From assembly GCA_039096225.1 (NCBI GenBank), contig JBBPEB010000027.1:621501-685500 (forward strand): DNA of 64,000 nucleotides, in the 5' to 3' direction. This DNA comes from Blastocystis sp. Blastoise. Lineage: Eukaryota; Sar; Bigyra; Opalinata; Blastocystidae. Made by a program: the position numbers and the translations under genes. Positions 1-12,718 of the stretch are shown here, piece after piece; the stretch's first letter is position 1, and each line of letters starts with the position of its first letter. The notes beneath the pieces were generated by a model. That model ran no database searches, was not told the origin of the DNA, and worked only from the letters and a program-made list of their open reading frames with translations.

Positions 1-590
1 ATATATATATAAAGAGAGAGAATAGAATTACATACAGCTTCAGTGAAGAAGAAAAGAGTTTGAATATATCCAGACATTTCCGTTTTATATAAATAGAAAT
101 AGACACAATAAATAAAGACATAAAGTCCCGTAGATAAACCCGAGAAATAAGAGGTCCATCTCCAATTATAATTCTCAACATTTAATAATATATAAGTACC
201 AACAATAGATACACAAATGGTAATAATCAATAAAACAACTATATATATATATAGTATAATCATGAAAGATAAATAAATAGTTCGATATATAGTAATAATA
301 ATATAAATATTATGTATAATAATAATAATAATAATAATAATATAAATAATGTGTGAACATATGATAATAATAATAATATATATATCATACGGACCATGAA
401 TAATAAGAATCCATAAACATAATAATATTTATAAGACCATAAAGAGGTGAAGATGAAGAATATTTCAATGAAAATGGCACCAAAAGGTAGTAATCCAGAA
501 ATGAAAGAGATGAATACAGGGGTAGTGTAGAAGGGAGTAGAAGGAATAGGAGAAGGAAGAGAAGACGTACGACATGGATAATTAGGAATA

Positions 591-661
<71 letters not shown>

Positions 662-1216
662 AAATAGTAGAATTGTTAAAATAAAATAGTAATTATATAT
701 AATATATATATACCATTAATATTTCTGCCAATAATAGTACCAATAGTTTGAAGTGGTATCATAATTAGTGCCCAAATAGCTAGTATATAGAGAAATACTT
801 GTACAGGAACAGTAGTAGCATGAAGATAAGTAGACATTAGTATATGAAGGAAGAGATATCCAATAGATACCAATACTATTATATATATATATATAGAGAG
901 AGAGAGAGAATATATATTAATAATAAAATTTCATATTTGAAAAAAGAAGAAAATAATAGTTATAAAATATATAAAAAAATAATATATATAGAATATACAT
1001 TAATAATAAAATTTCATATTTGAAAAAAGAAGAAAATAATAGTTATATATATATATATATACAAGGTAATGCGGATACCGCGAGGATCATAGTGAAAGTC
1101 CATTTGGGTGAAGGATGAGGGAAGAACGCCTTACGGTATATAGATCCAGAGACATAACCATTAACGAGGGTACAGGCACAATAGATAATAATGAAATATG
1201 TAATAATATCATCATC

Positions 1217-1247
<31 letters not shown>

Positions 1248-2279
1248 GATTATACAAAAGATACTAGAAATACAATAATAATAATTATATATATATATAT
1301 ATATATATATACGTTGAACATAATGTCCTCCAAATAAAATTAGCATCAGAGAAATGAGAATAGAAAAACATAATTGTGCACCAGTACCCTATATATATGT
1401 ATATATATTATTAAAAAAACAATATAACAATATAAGTATATATATATACCATAAGAATACTGTACATTTGGATATGTACGGGTGTACGAAACACATCTCC
1501 ATGAATTCGTTTCCATCCGCTATCATCTTTGTTTCTCTCTACGTTATCACTATAATCTTGTTTATAACGGGCATAATCATAGTTTAATGTTCTCATCATA
1601 ATAAGAGCAACTAAACCGGCTAAGAAGATAACTATCATAAAACTATTCAGAATAGAAAACCAATGAATTTGAGACTCAAAGAAATTATATTCTAAATAAC
1701 GATTAAATCGCTGAGAAAATGGAACGTCAGTATATACCCATTTACAAGAATAAGTAAATGTAATAGGACTATATATATATGATTATATTATTATTATTTA
1801 TATATATATTATATATTATATTATTATTATTTATATATATTATATATTATATATTATATATATATATATTATATATATACACAAGAGGTTCGACTTTGGT
1901 AAGAACGGAGGAAGTGAGATTGACTTCAATGATATTATTCTGATTATAAGAGAGAGTGAAGTGACGATGTGTATATATAAATGTCTTATCAGGCAAAACT
2001 TCATGAGTTACCTATATATATAGATATATATATATATATAATTCTAAATAAATAATATATATAAAGAGAAAGTTGTATATAGATAAGAACAGCAAATAAT
2101 ATATAGATTATTTTATAAGATATTTTAACAATATATATATATAATTATATTTAAAGATAGCTTTAATAATAAATATATATATATATATACTCCTTGTTCT
2201 TCTAGTTTATCGACAGCATCCTGACTGAGGTTCAGATCACCGACTTTCGACCAGATGGGCAAGCCATCAATATCCAACT

Positions 2280-2350
<71 letters not shown>

Positions 2351-3039
2351 TATATATATATATATAGTATTTAGTAATAGTAAATAATAATATATATTAT
2401 AATATATACTATAATATATATTATAATATATATATATATATAATCATACTTGATACCAATAATGATTTGAAATAGCATACTGTATACTTTCGGTCTCTAT
2501 TTCATTCAAATTCCTATACATATAACATTAAGTATATATATAATAAATATTATAAATATAATAATAATAAATGTAAATATAAATATAATAAATTTAATAA
2601 ACAAATAACCATAATAAACACAATAAACAAATAAACATAATAAATTTAATAAATAAAATAAATATAATAAACACAATAAACACAATAAACATAATAAATT
2701 TAATAAACAAATAACCATAATAAACACAATATACATTTGACAGAGATCTTCTTTTTCGATATCTTTTTTAAATAATAATTTAATACCAGAGTTTTGAAGG
2801 AGATGTCCCTCAATAACTTCAGAAATACCACCAGTTTTAACTTCTAAGTCTTTAGGTAAATCAGGTTTGCAAAAAGGTAAATCGTAATAATCATAAGTTT
2901 CATGAGGATTATGATATGGTCCAATTCTGTTGATCCAAACATAGATAGGTTCTCCTTCTTCGTAATCATGATCAGAATTAAGTGCTACAGTATTGTAAAT
3001 AAAGATGCATAAAAAGATTGTCAAAATTATGGATTTCAT
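1..3039 (-). CDS. Transmembrane 9 superfamily protein (nonaspanin/EMP70), 3' end off the window
   Basis: TM9SF proteins are Golgi/endosomal nine-span membrane proteins that help sort membrane cargo. Exon 1 (3039-2735) starts with a signal peptide of about 19 residues and the luminal motif GPYHNPHETYDYYDLPFC, a family hallmark. Exon 2 (2513-2450) ends in SNHYWYQ and exon 3 (2277-2191) reads DIDGLPIWSKVGD. Later exons near 2011-1882, 1773-1470, 1390-1313, 1210-1060, 890-710, 590-395 and 260-1 carry IHWFSILNSFMIVIFLAGL, GWKRIHGDVFR and the membrane spans. The last spans and the C-terminal sorting signal lie beyond position 1. Phases agree for the junctions I checked. Introns are GTATAT...ATATAG and hold (TA)n and other tandem repeats. 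The TM9SF3/TM9SF4 type is most similar from memory of the family. Confidence 0.9.
598..658. repeat. (TA)n microsatellite in a TM9SF intron
   Basis: About 60 bases of uninterrupted TA next to the acceptor end of an intron (minus-strand gene). On the sense strand the donor side of the same intron is also TA-rich. Confidence 0.95.
909..1046. repeat. Two-copy tandem repeat, about 80 bp, in a TM9SF intron
   Basis: A block of roughly 57 bases containing TTAATAATAAAATTTCATATTT occurs at about 909-965 and again at about 990-1046 with almost no change. This points to a recent local duplication inside the intron. Confidence 0.85.
2550..2745. repeat. Imperfect tandem repeats of AATAAACA type in the first TM9SF intron
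   Basis: Units built from AATAAATTTAATAAAC and AATAACCATAATAAACACAA recur several times. The segment around 2590-2640 is repeated near 2690-2735, directly next to the donor of the first intron. Confidence 0.75.
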
Positions 3040-3912
3040 CTTCTAAATGCGAATGTAAGATTTAAATGTGTAACACTTCTAAAAACTACACTTTTTATTT
3101 ATTATAAAATGAAAAGTCATCAATTCTGTACACATTCCAAAAAAACAAGTTTTTCTTCTTTATGTCCATTGATTAAACACAATTTTTTTGGATTATATTT
3201 CTGTCGTATGTTTTCATCATATCTGATGATCTATGTATATAATTATATGAATTCTTTTTTTAATATAGAGTACAAGTAGATCACTGATAGTTAAATCACT
3301 ATTCTCTAAAAAATGTAAACATAAATGGGTTCTTCACATCTTGTAATTCAATCTATCTGAATTTATTTTTTATTATTTTTATGCTTCTCATAGTCTGTAC
3401 ATCTTGAATGAATGGTTGTAACTTTTTTTAATAAAACAATTGAATATATGTTAACGTAATATCCTAAATTTTTTTGTGATTTTGTCATTTTATATGCTAA
3501 AAGAAAATCATACATGAACTTCTTATCATTATTTTTCATTATAGATCAAATGTAATCATAGTGAATAGCACTAATTGAATTATTTTAATTATATTTCCCT
3601 TCAGCAATAGTTTCCATAAGTGTTCCATCTATATTTATTTTCCAAACTACACATAAAAGTAGGAAAAAATATTGATTCTTACAATTAAAACTAGATATAT
3701 CACTACCATATCCATATAGATCGGTTTTCTTTCAATATTTTATATTTATTTCATAAATAAGTAAAAACAACAAGAAAAATAGAATAAAAAAATGACTTTC
3801 AAAAAATGAGCTGAAAGAATAGAATATTCGTGAAACAAAGCAAGAACATGACTACATTTTTGGACATTCACTATTTCTTGCTTTTCATTAAGAATACATC
3901 ACCAACTTAAAT
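3040..3912. other. Divergent intergenic region, TM9SF / RAB5IF-like
   Basis: AT-rich sequence between two head-to-head genes. I see no open frame, RNA gene or clear repeat. It must hold both promoters. Confidence 0.6.
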
Positions 3913-4419
3913 ATGTCTGAATCTAAAGGACTTCGTTATCGTAAGATTATCACTGAAGATGGTAAACAAAAGGAAGAATCACTTGTTAGTTTAGCTCTTG
4001 CAAAGAATGCTAAATATAACAAAGTATGTTTATAATAAATAAATTTAATTTAATCTTTAAAACTAAACATTGTTTTTCTAGCTTCGATTTCCTGATTTCT
4101 TAGACATTATTTTCTGGATGAAAGTTATTTTTGCTATGTATATCTCTTCTTTCTATTTTATATGTTGAATCAAAATATTCTCTATATAAATTATAGTGTT
4201 ATTGGTATTACTTGGGGTATTATTCCTCTTTATGGTTTCATTCCTGGCTTAGCTGGTGTTTGTTTCGTAACGATGATGCCTTACTTCTATTCTACTTACT
4301 ATTTAAATGTAGATGAAAATGATTTCGACTTTAATACCATTCTTATGGAAGCTGTCATTCCCTCCAACGCTTTATTTTTCCTCTGTTGGATTGTTACTTT
4401 CACTTGTTTTCATGCATAA
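3913..4419 (+). CDS. RAB5IF-like small membrane protein (EMC6/Rab5-interacting family)
   Basis: Three exons (3913-4023, 4082-4137, 4197-4419) join in frame to a 129-residue protein. The start ATG at 3913 lies in an A-rich context. Residues 37-70 read LRFPDFLDIIFWMKVIF then IVIGITWGIIPLYGF, matching the family pattern of a Trp-Met-Lys helix followed by a conserved GxxWGxxPLxGF turn. NVDENDFDFN follows, then a last hydrophobic helix. Human RAB5IF (also called RCAF1/OPTI) acts in the ER, with multipass membrane-protein insertion, and in respiratory-chain assembly. Which role applies here is inference. Introns of 58 and 59 nt use GTATGT and GTATAT donors. Confidence 0.85.
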
Positions 4420-4651
4420 ATAAATATAAAGTGATGAACTATAATTTTTATTCCGTTTTTATTTTCTCTTCTAATTTCTTTTGTATGGGTTAAAACACTA
4501 GTTAGCTTTTATATATTTAAATTCTATATCTAGTTATATTACAAAATATTTTGTTTTGCTTTTCATTTTAATTATTTAACTTTAAAAAATAGATATATAA
4601 ACAGACAAAAAATTATATATAAATAATTTTCTTTTTAAAAAAGAAAAAGTT

Positions 4652-4723
4652 GGAGAAGAGGGGCATCGATCCCCTTACCTCTCGCATGCTAAGCGAGCGC
4701 TCTACCATCTGAGCTACATCCCC
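4652..4723 (-). tRNA. tRNA-Ala, anticodon AGC
   Basis: The minus strand folds as a 72-nt cloverleaf: acceptor GGGGATG, D arm GCTC...GAGC, anticodon stem CTCGC/GCGAG around TTAGCAT, and T arm AGGGG/CCCCT with loop ATCGATG. The acceptor pairs except for a T-T mismatch at position 6-67 and a G-T wobble. A T-run (Pol III terminator) follows immediately in the 3' flank. No intron is present and CCA is not encoded. Confidence 0.95.
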
Positions 4724-5197
4724 TTATGAAAAACTCTATTTATATCCTTAGTTTTTAATTATTTTTATTTTCAACATATTTTTTAATTTTATTTCTTATG
4801 AACTTTCATTAAATATTTAATATATACATATAAAATGTAGATAAATAAATAAATCATGTATAAAGCTATATAAAAACTATTTTAATTGAATACAAGACCA
4901 ATATAAAAAGTTTTAATTCGATAAAAACATTTGACAATATTTTTATTTTTGATATTTTTTCTTTTTTTAATAAAATTTTTTCATTTTGTTGTTTCATTTT
5001 TATTTTATGATTATCTTCCATGTGATCATGCATACAAACGTATGAACTATAACAAAACTTATAATCAAAAATAATTTTACTTGATGAGGTCACTATTGAT
5101 GAACTAAACAATATATATATATTACTAATGAATTTATTCTATATTCTCAAATACATATAATAAAGAATAAAAGTAGAATTGTTTAAAAGAGTGAGAA
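4724..5197. other. Intergenic, tRNA-Ala to GRX5
   Basis: AT-rich; small frames here are not convincing. The string ATATCCTTA at 4742 looks like a U12 donor but is not in a gene. Confidence 0.55.
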
Positions 5198-5763
5198 TTA
5201 TTCTTTTTTTTCTTGTTCTTTAGATTCGTCTTTGCTTTTTGAAGTTTCTTCATTACTAATACTTCCTGCTTCTTCTAGCATTTTCTTTAATTCTCCAGAT
5301 TCATAAAGTTGCATCATAATATCACAACCTCCTACAAACTCACCTTTGATAAATAACTGTGGATATGTTTGCCAATGCGAAACTTCTTTAAGACCATCTT
5401 TGACAGCTTCACTTGTAAGAATATTAGCACTAGCAAAATCGGAACCTAAAGTTTTCAATATCTGTACTGCTTTATAACTGAAACCACACATAGGATTTGA
5501 CGGTGTTCCTTTCATGAAAAGCATAACTGGATTTTCTGTGACGATCTACAAAATATAGAGATTTACAACTTTAATTAGCTTACTTTGTTTATAAACTCTT
5601 TGACTTCTTTTGGATCATATTGTCTTCTCTCAGCTTTACGTTTTGGTTGAGCAGCAGCAGCTGCAGCTTCTTTTGGAACTGTAGCAAAGAATAATTTGGA
5701 TGATTGAAGTGATGTAGAGAGTAAGGGTTGTGAAAATTTAATGATACGAGGAAGAGAAAACAT
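5198..5763 (-). CDS. GRX5: Mitochondrial monothiol glutaredoxin (GRX5 type)
   Basis: Two exons (5763-5584 and 5545-5198) separated by a 38-nt intron join as EFINK-IVTENPVMLFMKGTP, giving 175 residues. The active-site motif CGFS is at about residues 80-83. The WQTYPQLFI and GGCDI elements that bind glutathione and the Fe-S cluster are present. I chose the ATG at 5763 because MFSLPRIIKFSQPLLSTSLQ is a typical mitochondrial presequence; an upstream in-frame ATG at 5805 would add 14 hydrophobic residues. GRX5 passes newly made [2Fe-2S] clusters to target proteins in mitochondria. The C-terminal tail rich in Lys, Glu and Ser is an extension beyond the usual family end. Confidence 0.93.
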
Positions 5764-6215
5764 ATTATAGTTTTTAATAAGAAAAAGAAAATGAAAAAGA
5801 AACACTTTTTTTCTTTAGGAATATTTTCTTTAGGTCTCTTCTTTTGTGAAACTCACATATATATTTGCAAATAATGAACTATTAAGAATAGAATACAGTA
5901 AATAAGACTAGTATTCTATCTCATTATTGTTACATGAGTAATAATTAATCAGTATTTTCTTTCTTTTCTATGTGATTTCTTTATATCGTTATGATCCTTT
6001 CATAAGAAAAAAGAAAAAAGAATATTATATTGCAAAAAATGAGTCCAATTAATGTGATTAACAAATAAAACTTATTATTGTTACAGATTATTATAGATGA
6101 ACAAACGCAATAGCGAAGGTACAACTGCCGTTGAAAAATGATACCTGAAGCAGCAAGATAAAATAATAAAAATTAAAAAAAGTTAAAAAAAATAGGTTTT
6201 GAATGACAACACTAA
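5764..6215. other. Intergenic, GRX5 to HMG-box gene
   Basis: About 450 bases, AT-rich. I see no gene or strong repeat. Confidence 0.5.
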
Positions 6216-7445
6216 TTATTGAATGTCTTCTTCAATAGGTATCGTTTGACTGTTAGTACTAATAGAGTTTGCGCGGAGTTCTTCCTCTCTAAGAGTAGGA
6301 TCATGATCTGGATTCATATCTACAGTATCTTGAGGAGGAATATAATCCTCTCCTTTTATTTCTTTATATCTATAGAATAACAATTAATAAATAATTTGGT
6401 AAATAGTGTTTTAAAAAAAGAATTTAAAATATTTATCATAAAATAATGAGTATATTAATATAAAATAATAAAAAATGAAATTATTTTAATATTATTATTA
6501 AATTTATATACTTATTCACTTCATTTTGATAACGTTGACGATCATCTTGAGCCATTTTCTCATAGGGCTAAATATATTATAAATATAAACATAAATATAT
6601 ATATAATATAAGCATAAATATATAATATAAACATAAATATATATATAATATAAGCATAAATATATATAGAATATAAACATAAATACAATATAAATATATA
6701 TATATATATATATAAACTAAAACTAACAATACTAAGGATATACTTCTTTTTGTTCTTCAGAGAGAGTGCGCCACGCAGCACCTATTTTTTTACCAACTAA
6801 AAAGAGTATGAAATAATAGTATATATAAAATAATTTAGCATTCTATTCTATCGAATAATAGAATAATAATAATAATAATAATTCTTATTTATATAAATAC
6901 TTTCACCAAAGGATGCTTCGGTATTTTCTTGTTTTATCTTAGGTCTCATAGCTTTAAAAAAGAACATATATGGAGCTGAGGCAGCCTTAGGAGCATTCGG
7001 ATCTCGCTTACGTTTCCTTTTTGTAACTGTCTTTTTGTCAATATCTGTTGTCTAAAGAGAAAATATACAATAAATCATTGTTTAGAGTATAGGCATGAAG
7101 AATTTACATCAAGTAATTTATTTTTTTCTCTTCGAAAAGTGTCTTCATAAGACATTTCTTCGTATTTCTACAAATGAATATAACATATGAAATTATTAAA
7201 TCAAATACACGTTTTTCTTCTGGAAGGAGTTTCTCCCATTCTTCTACAATAGCCTTTCCTAAAGAAACATAGGATGCTGACGCATTCTTTTCCCAGATCT
7301 TCGATCTGTTCTCACCAGCAAATATCATAAAAGCGGTCAGAACAGGTCTTGTCTTTTTGGCATTTTGTTTTGCTATTGATATTGAATCAAAAGTATTTTA
7401 GATGTATACTCTTTGATGTAGTAGTTGCTTTTTGACCTTTAACCA
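6216..7445 (-). CDS. Two-box HMG chromatin protein
   Basis: Seven exons can be spliced in frame from ATG 7445 to TAA 6218-6216. Exons 1-3 give a first HMG-like box: RPVLTAFMIFAGENRSKIW, then SLGKAIVEEWEKLLPEEKR and KYEEMSYEDTF. Exon 4 begins a basic linker KRKRKRDPNAPKAASAPYMF that opens a second box. It continues through SFGE-IGKKIGAAWRTLSEEQKE and PYEKMAQDDRQRYQNEVNK. The tail (KYKEIKGEDYIPPQDT...) is acidic to neutral. HMG-box proteins bind and bend DNA in chromatin or mitochondrial nucleoids. No presequence is obvious, and the linker looks like a nuclear localisation signal. Introns are 33-105 nt apart from one (TA)n-rich intron of about 180 nt. Confidence 0.85.
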
Positions 7446-7822
7446 TTTCAATAAATAATTAAAAAAATGAAGTCAAAAGAATAATAATGTTTGAAAAGCG
7501 GGATTTTTACTAATTTAAAAAATGTTTAAAATAAATACAATTCATAATAAGTCATTGAATAACATTTGATTAGTATATACAGTATACTATGAAGGAGAAT
7601 GTTCAAAAATGAAAATGACAATTGTCTGAAGATAAATAAATGATATGTAAGAACGCACTACATATAGAGAATAGATTTCACCTATTTAATATAGTCTCGC
7701 ATAAGAAAAGACAAAACATATAGAAAAGAAATTGAACAAATAGTAAATGAAAAACAAAAACATCAACAAAAAACATAAATACAAGATAATAATAAAAGAG
7801 AACAAATAAGAGTTGAATAAGT
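7446..7822. other. Intergenic, HMG-box gene to AATF
   Basis: AT-rich; the minus-strand frame at 7678-7902 overlaps the last AATF exon and is a shadow of it. Nothing else seen. Confidence 0.5.
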
Positions 7823-9467
<1,645 letters not shown>

Positions 9468-9649
9468 TGGTATATAGTTGTATAAATGTAGATCAAAAAA
9501 ATGAAGGGATAAAAAAGGACTTTTCTCAAAAGTTATGGGAATTGCTTTAATCTTCAGAGATATTTATTAAATACCCAGTATTCTTTTATTTGTGTAAATT
9601 AAGAAAATTTTTTTTTTTAATATTTTCTGTTTTAGTCTCATTATAAATT

Positions 9650-10320
9650 ATGTTTAGGCAAGCTGCTACAAAATCTGCTAAGCTGAAGGCTAAATTACAT
9701 CCTGAACCTGCTCAAACATGGAAAATTCTTAGAGGAGATCTTGTTGAAGTTATACAAGGAGAGGAACAAGGAAAACAAGGAAAAGTTCTTAAAGTAATTC
9801 GTGCAGATAATCGTGTCATTGTAGAGAGTGTTAATACTGTATGTATATTTAAGAAATATTTCTATTTGACAATTATTCAAACTATATATTTTGAATAGAA
9901 AAAATATTAATTTTATTCAATATAGAGAAATAAAATTATCAAAGATCAACAAACTCAAAAAAGACAATCTATTAAACTTGAATCTCCACTTCCTATATCA
10001 ACAGTATCTCTTCTTGATCCTAAAGATGGAAAGCCAACTAAAGTAGAATATAAGACAATAGATGGTAAGAAAGTACGTGTAGCTACTCGTACAGGAAATA
10101 TTATTCCTAAACCTCCGGAATGTTTGTCACGTACTATACCTCGTAATACTACTATTGGACCAAAAGATACCAATCCAGATGATGTATATTATATATCTAT
10201 TATATATATTATATATATTATATATATTATTATAATAACTAATAATACTTAGTATAATATAAACTATAACTTTTTTGTAATCTTATTCTTTTATTTTTTT
10301 TTTCAATCTCATCTATCAAA

Positions 10321-10393
<73 letters not shown>

Positions 10394-10468
10394 GTATTAG
10401 AAATGACATTTAATCCTGAAATTGAATTAAAGAAGGCATTAAAAGAATTCTATCCTTTCCCTCAGTAA
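9650..10468 (+). CDS. MRPL24: Mitochondrial large-subunit ribosomal protein bL24m
   Basis: Exons 9650-9838, 9926-10183 and 10394-10468 join in frame to 173 residues. Residues 25-63 form a KOW motif: ILRGDLVEVIQGEEQGKQGK, then VLKVIRADNRVIVESVNT. RNKIIKDQQTQ and a family-like central region follow. The N-terminus MFRQAATKSAKLKAK is basic and suits mitochondrial import. bL24 is an early assembly protein of the large subunit. The last intron is almost entirely (TA)n. The gene is head-to-head with AATF, with only 182 bases between the two start codons, so they probably share a promoter region. Confidence 0.92.
10323..10388. repeat. (TA)n tract in a bL24m intron
   Basis: About 66 bases of uninterrupted TA ending in the acceptor TTATAG. 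Confidence 0.95.
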
Positions 10469-11175
10469 GAATAGAAGCAAAATAAATCATCATCATAACA
10501 ATGCTATTCTTTTTTAATATATATATATACTTCGTTTTCTATCTAGTCTATTATTGTTTTTATTACAATTCCTTATAATTTTAATATTTTTATTTCTTAA
10601 AATTATGATTCTTTTCTACTTTATATTATATTCATATTCTATTTTCATATATATTTTCTATTTATTTATTTGGGGATCCTTGCCTTTGTTGTTTCTTAAA
10701 TTCATTATATTTATTTATTATTTTATAAAAGTTCAAAGATTTAAAAGAAATTAAAACAATATATAAACAAAACAACATTATTATTATTATTTTATTAAAC
10801 AAACACAAAGATAAATAAGGAAAGAGAATAAACTGCGCAATAATATAAATAAAAGTAGAAATAAATATCAAAAATATAAGCAAAATAATTAATCAATAAT
10901 ATTAATGTTACAAAATATAATATATTGTCTCTAATTGTTTTCATTCTATAAATAGAAAGATATAAAGAAAGAGATGATCATTTCTTCATATATTATATAT
11001 ATATGTAAATATAGAATATATGAATAGTTAATGTATGAAGAATGAATCTATATGGAAAGGAGAAAAATGAACGAAAATAACAATATTGTTATTTGTATCT
11101 ATCAGAAAAAAAAAATAGTTCTTTGACATGAACATAAATAGTAAAATACTAATTATTATAAAAAATGGCAAAGAA
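10469..11175. other. Convergent intergenic, bL24m / AGC kinase
   Basis: T-rich then A-rich downstream regions of two convergent genes. Short hydrophobic frames at 10554 and 10662 are low-complexity and not supported as genes. Confidence 0.5.
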
Positions 11176-12718
11176 TCAGCCAAGTTCTACTGGATAATGA
11201 TAGGTCATCAGGTTATTGACTTGATAAGCAGTTTCTTCACTGATGGTGGTTAAGAAACCAGGAGAAATATAATCAAAACCATTGAATTCTTCTTCAATTT
11301 CTTTAGGGTAGAAATTTGTATTATGAACAGACATTGTTTTATTTAAATTAGCGTGTTTTGTAGCATCTGTTGTATCATCAACTTCAAACACGGTAATTTC
11401 TCGATTTTTGACTTTTTCTATATCAATTCCATTAAAGAAAGGATGTTTTAAAATATCTTCATAATCTCCTTCTCCTGCTCCTAGACGTGTATGTGATATT
11501 TTAGTTAACATACATTTAATAAGAGAAACAGCTTGTGAAGATAAATAGGAAGGATAAGTAGGTTCTCCTTCTATAATTTGTTTACGACGTGATTCTTTAT
11601 GACCAGAAAAAGCAGGTGTACCTGTTAATAATTCATAAATAACACAACCACATTGCCACCAATCTAAAGCACGTGTATATCCAATAGTACCCGTAAACAT
11701 TTCAGGAGGTCGATATAAATCAGTTCCACAAAAAGAATAAGCACGACCTTTGAATGAACTTATCATTTTCGATAATCCAAAATCAGCTAATTTAATATGA
11801 CCTTGAGTATCAATAAGAATATTTTCTGGTTTGATATCACGATGAAGAACATGCATATGATGTAAATGACCTATAGCAAGAATAAGTTCTGTTGCTATTA
11901 ATTTCACTTTATTCTCGGGTAAACGACCAAATTTTTTTAATTTCGAATAAAGATCACCACCACCACCATATTCTAACACATAAAATAACTTATTTCCACT
12001 TCGAAAACAACATTCCATATGAACAATAAAATCACAATTATTTAAATATTGCATAATTGTTCTTTCATCAATGAATTGATTAAGGAGATCTTTTCCAGTT
12101 CCATTCAATGTAACAGTTTTCACAGCATATAATTGATTATTTGTTTTCAAACGACATAATTGTACTTGACCAAAAGCTCCACTACCTATTTCACGGATAA
12201 CATCGAAGTCATTGACTGAAACAGAGTACTGACAACTCTTTAATAAACCAATCCAAGAATAAAAAAGGTTTTCATCATCAAAAAGTAATATTAAAGGCTT
12301 ATCTTGCTTTGGTACAATATTGATAAGATATTTCTCTTTAGAAATAAAAGAAAATACTTGAGAATCGACGATATTGATCATTCTTTTGACATTCTCAATG
12401 GGTTCATCGTCAGCTACACGCTTTAATTCTTCATAAGTTTCTATAGATTCTAATTCTCTAGATCTTTCTTTTCCGTAACATAACAGATATTTCGATTTTA
12501 ATACAAAAAAACGCTTCGAAGTAAATCCTATGCCGGGATTTCGTTTTTTTCTTGCAAAGCTAAAAAAATCAGAAGGAAGTTTACATAGCAATTGATAAGA
12601 AGGTCTAGAGTTTTGTAAGTTACCTTCTGAACCTTGTCGACCAGGAGGAGGACCTAAGAAAAGTGTTAATACAATGAATAAGAAAAACAATACCAAATAT
12701 ACCAAGAATAGTGTTCAT
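11176..12718 (-). CDS. PH-domain AGC protein kinase (Akt/SGK-like)
   Basis: A 16-nt first exon (12718-12703) spells MNTIL plus one base. It splices over a 49-nt intron (12702-12654, GTATAT...TTCTTAG) to the main exon (12653-11176), giving 497 residues. Residues about 45-160 form a PH domain (KRFFVLKSKYLLCY ... YSWIGLLKS). The kinase domain shows GSGAFGQVQL, AVK, HRDIKPENIL, DFGLSK, T-loop AYSFCGTDLYRPPEM and DWWQCG. The C-terminal tail has FNGFDYIS, a hydrophobic motif with Asp in place of the usual Ser/Thr. Akt-like kinases act downstream of phosphoinositides and PDK1. The unspliced frame starts with a false hydrophobic helix that is really the intron. Confidence 0.92.

Noticed and set aside
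4740-4752. ATATCCTTA string resembling a U12 donor
   Set aside because: It lies in intergenic sequence between the tRNA-Ala and GRX5 genes, with no coding sequence on that strand.
6725-6745. Possible U12 AT-AC donor in the HMG gene (GTATATCCTTAG on the minus strand)
   Set aside because: No AC acceptor with a branch site follows. The ordinary GT-AG junction from GTATAT to TTTAG joins KE-PYEKMAQ correctly.
12654-12705. Signal peptide or membrane anchor on the AGC kinase
   Set aside because: No ATG starts this frame, and the hydrophobic residues are encoded by a 49-nt GTATAT...TTAG intron.
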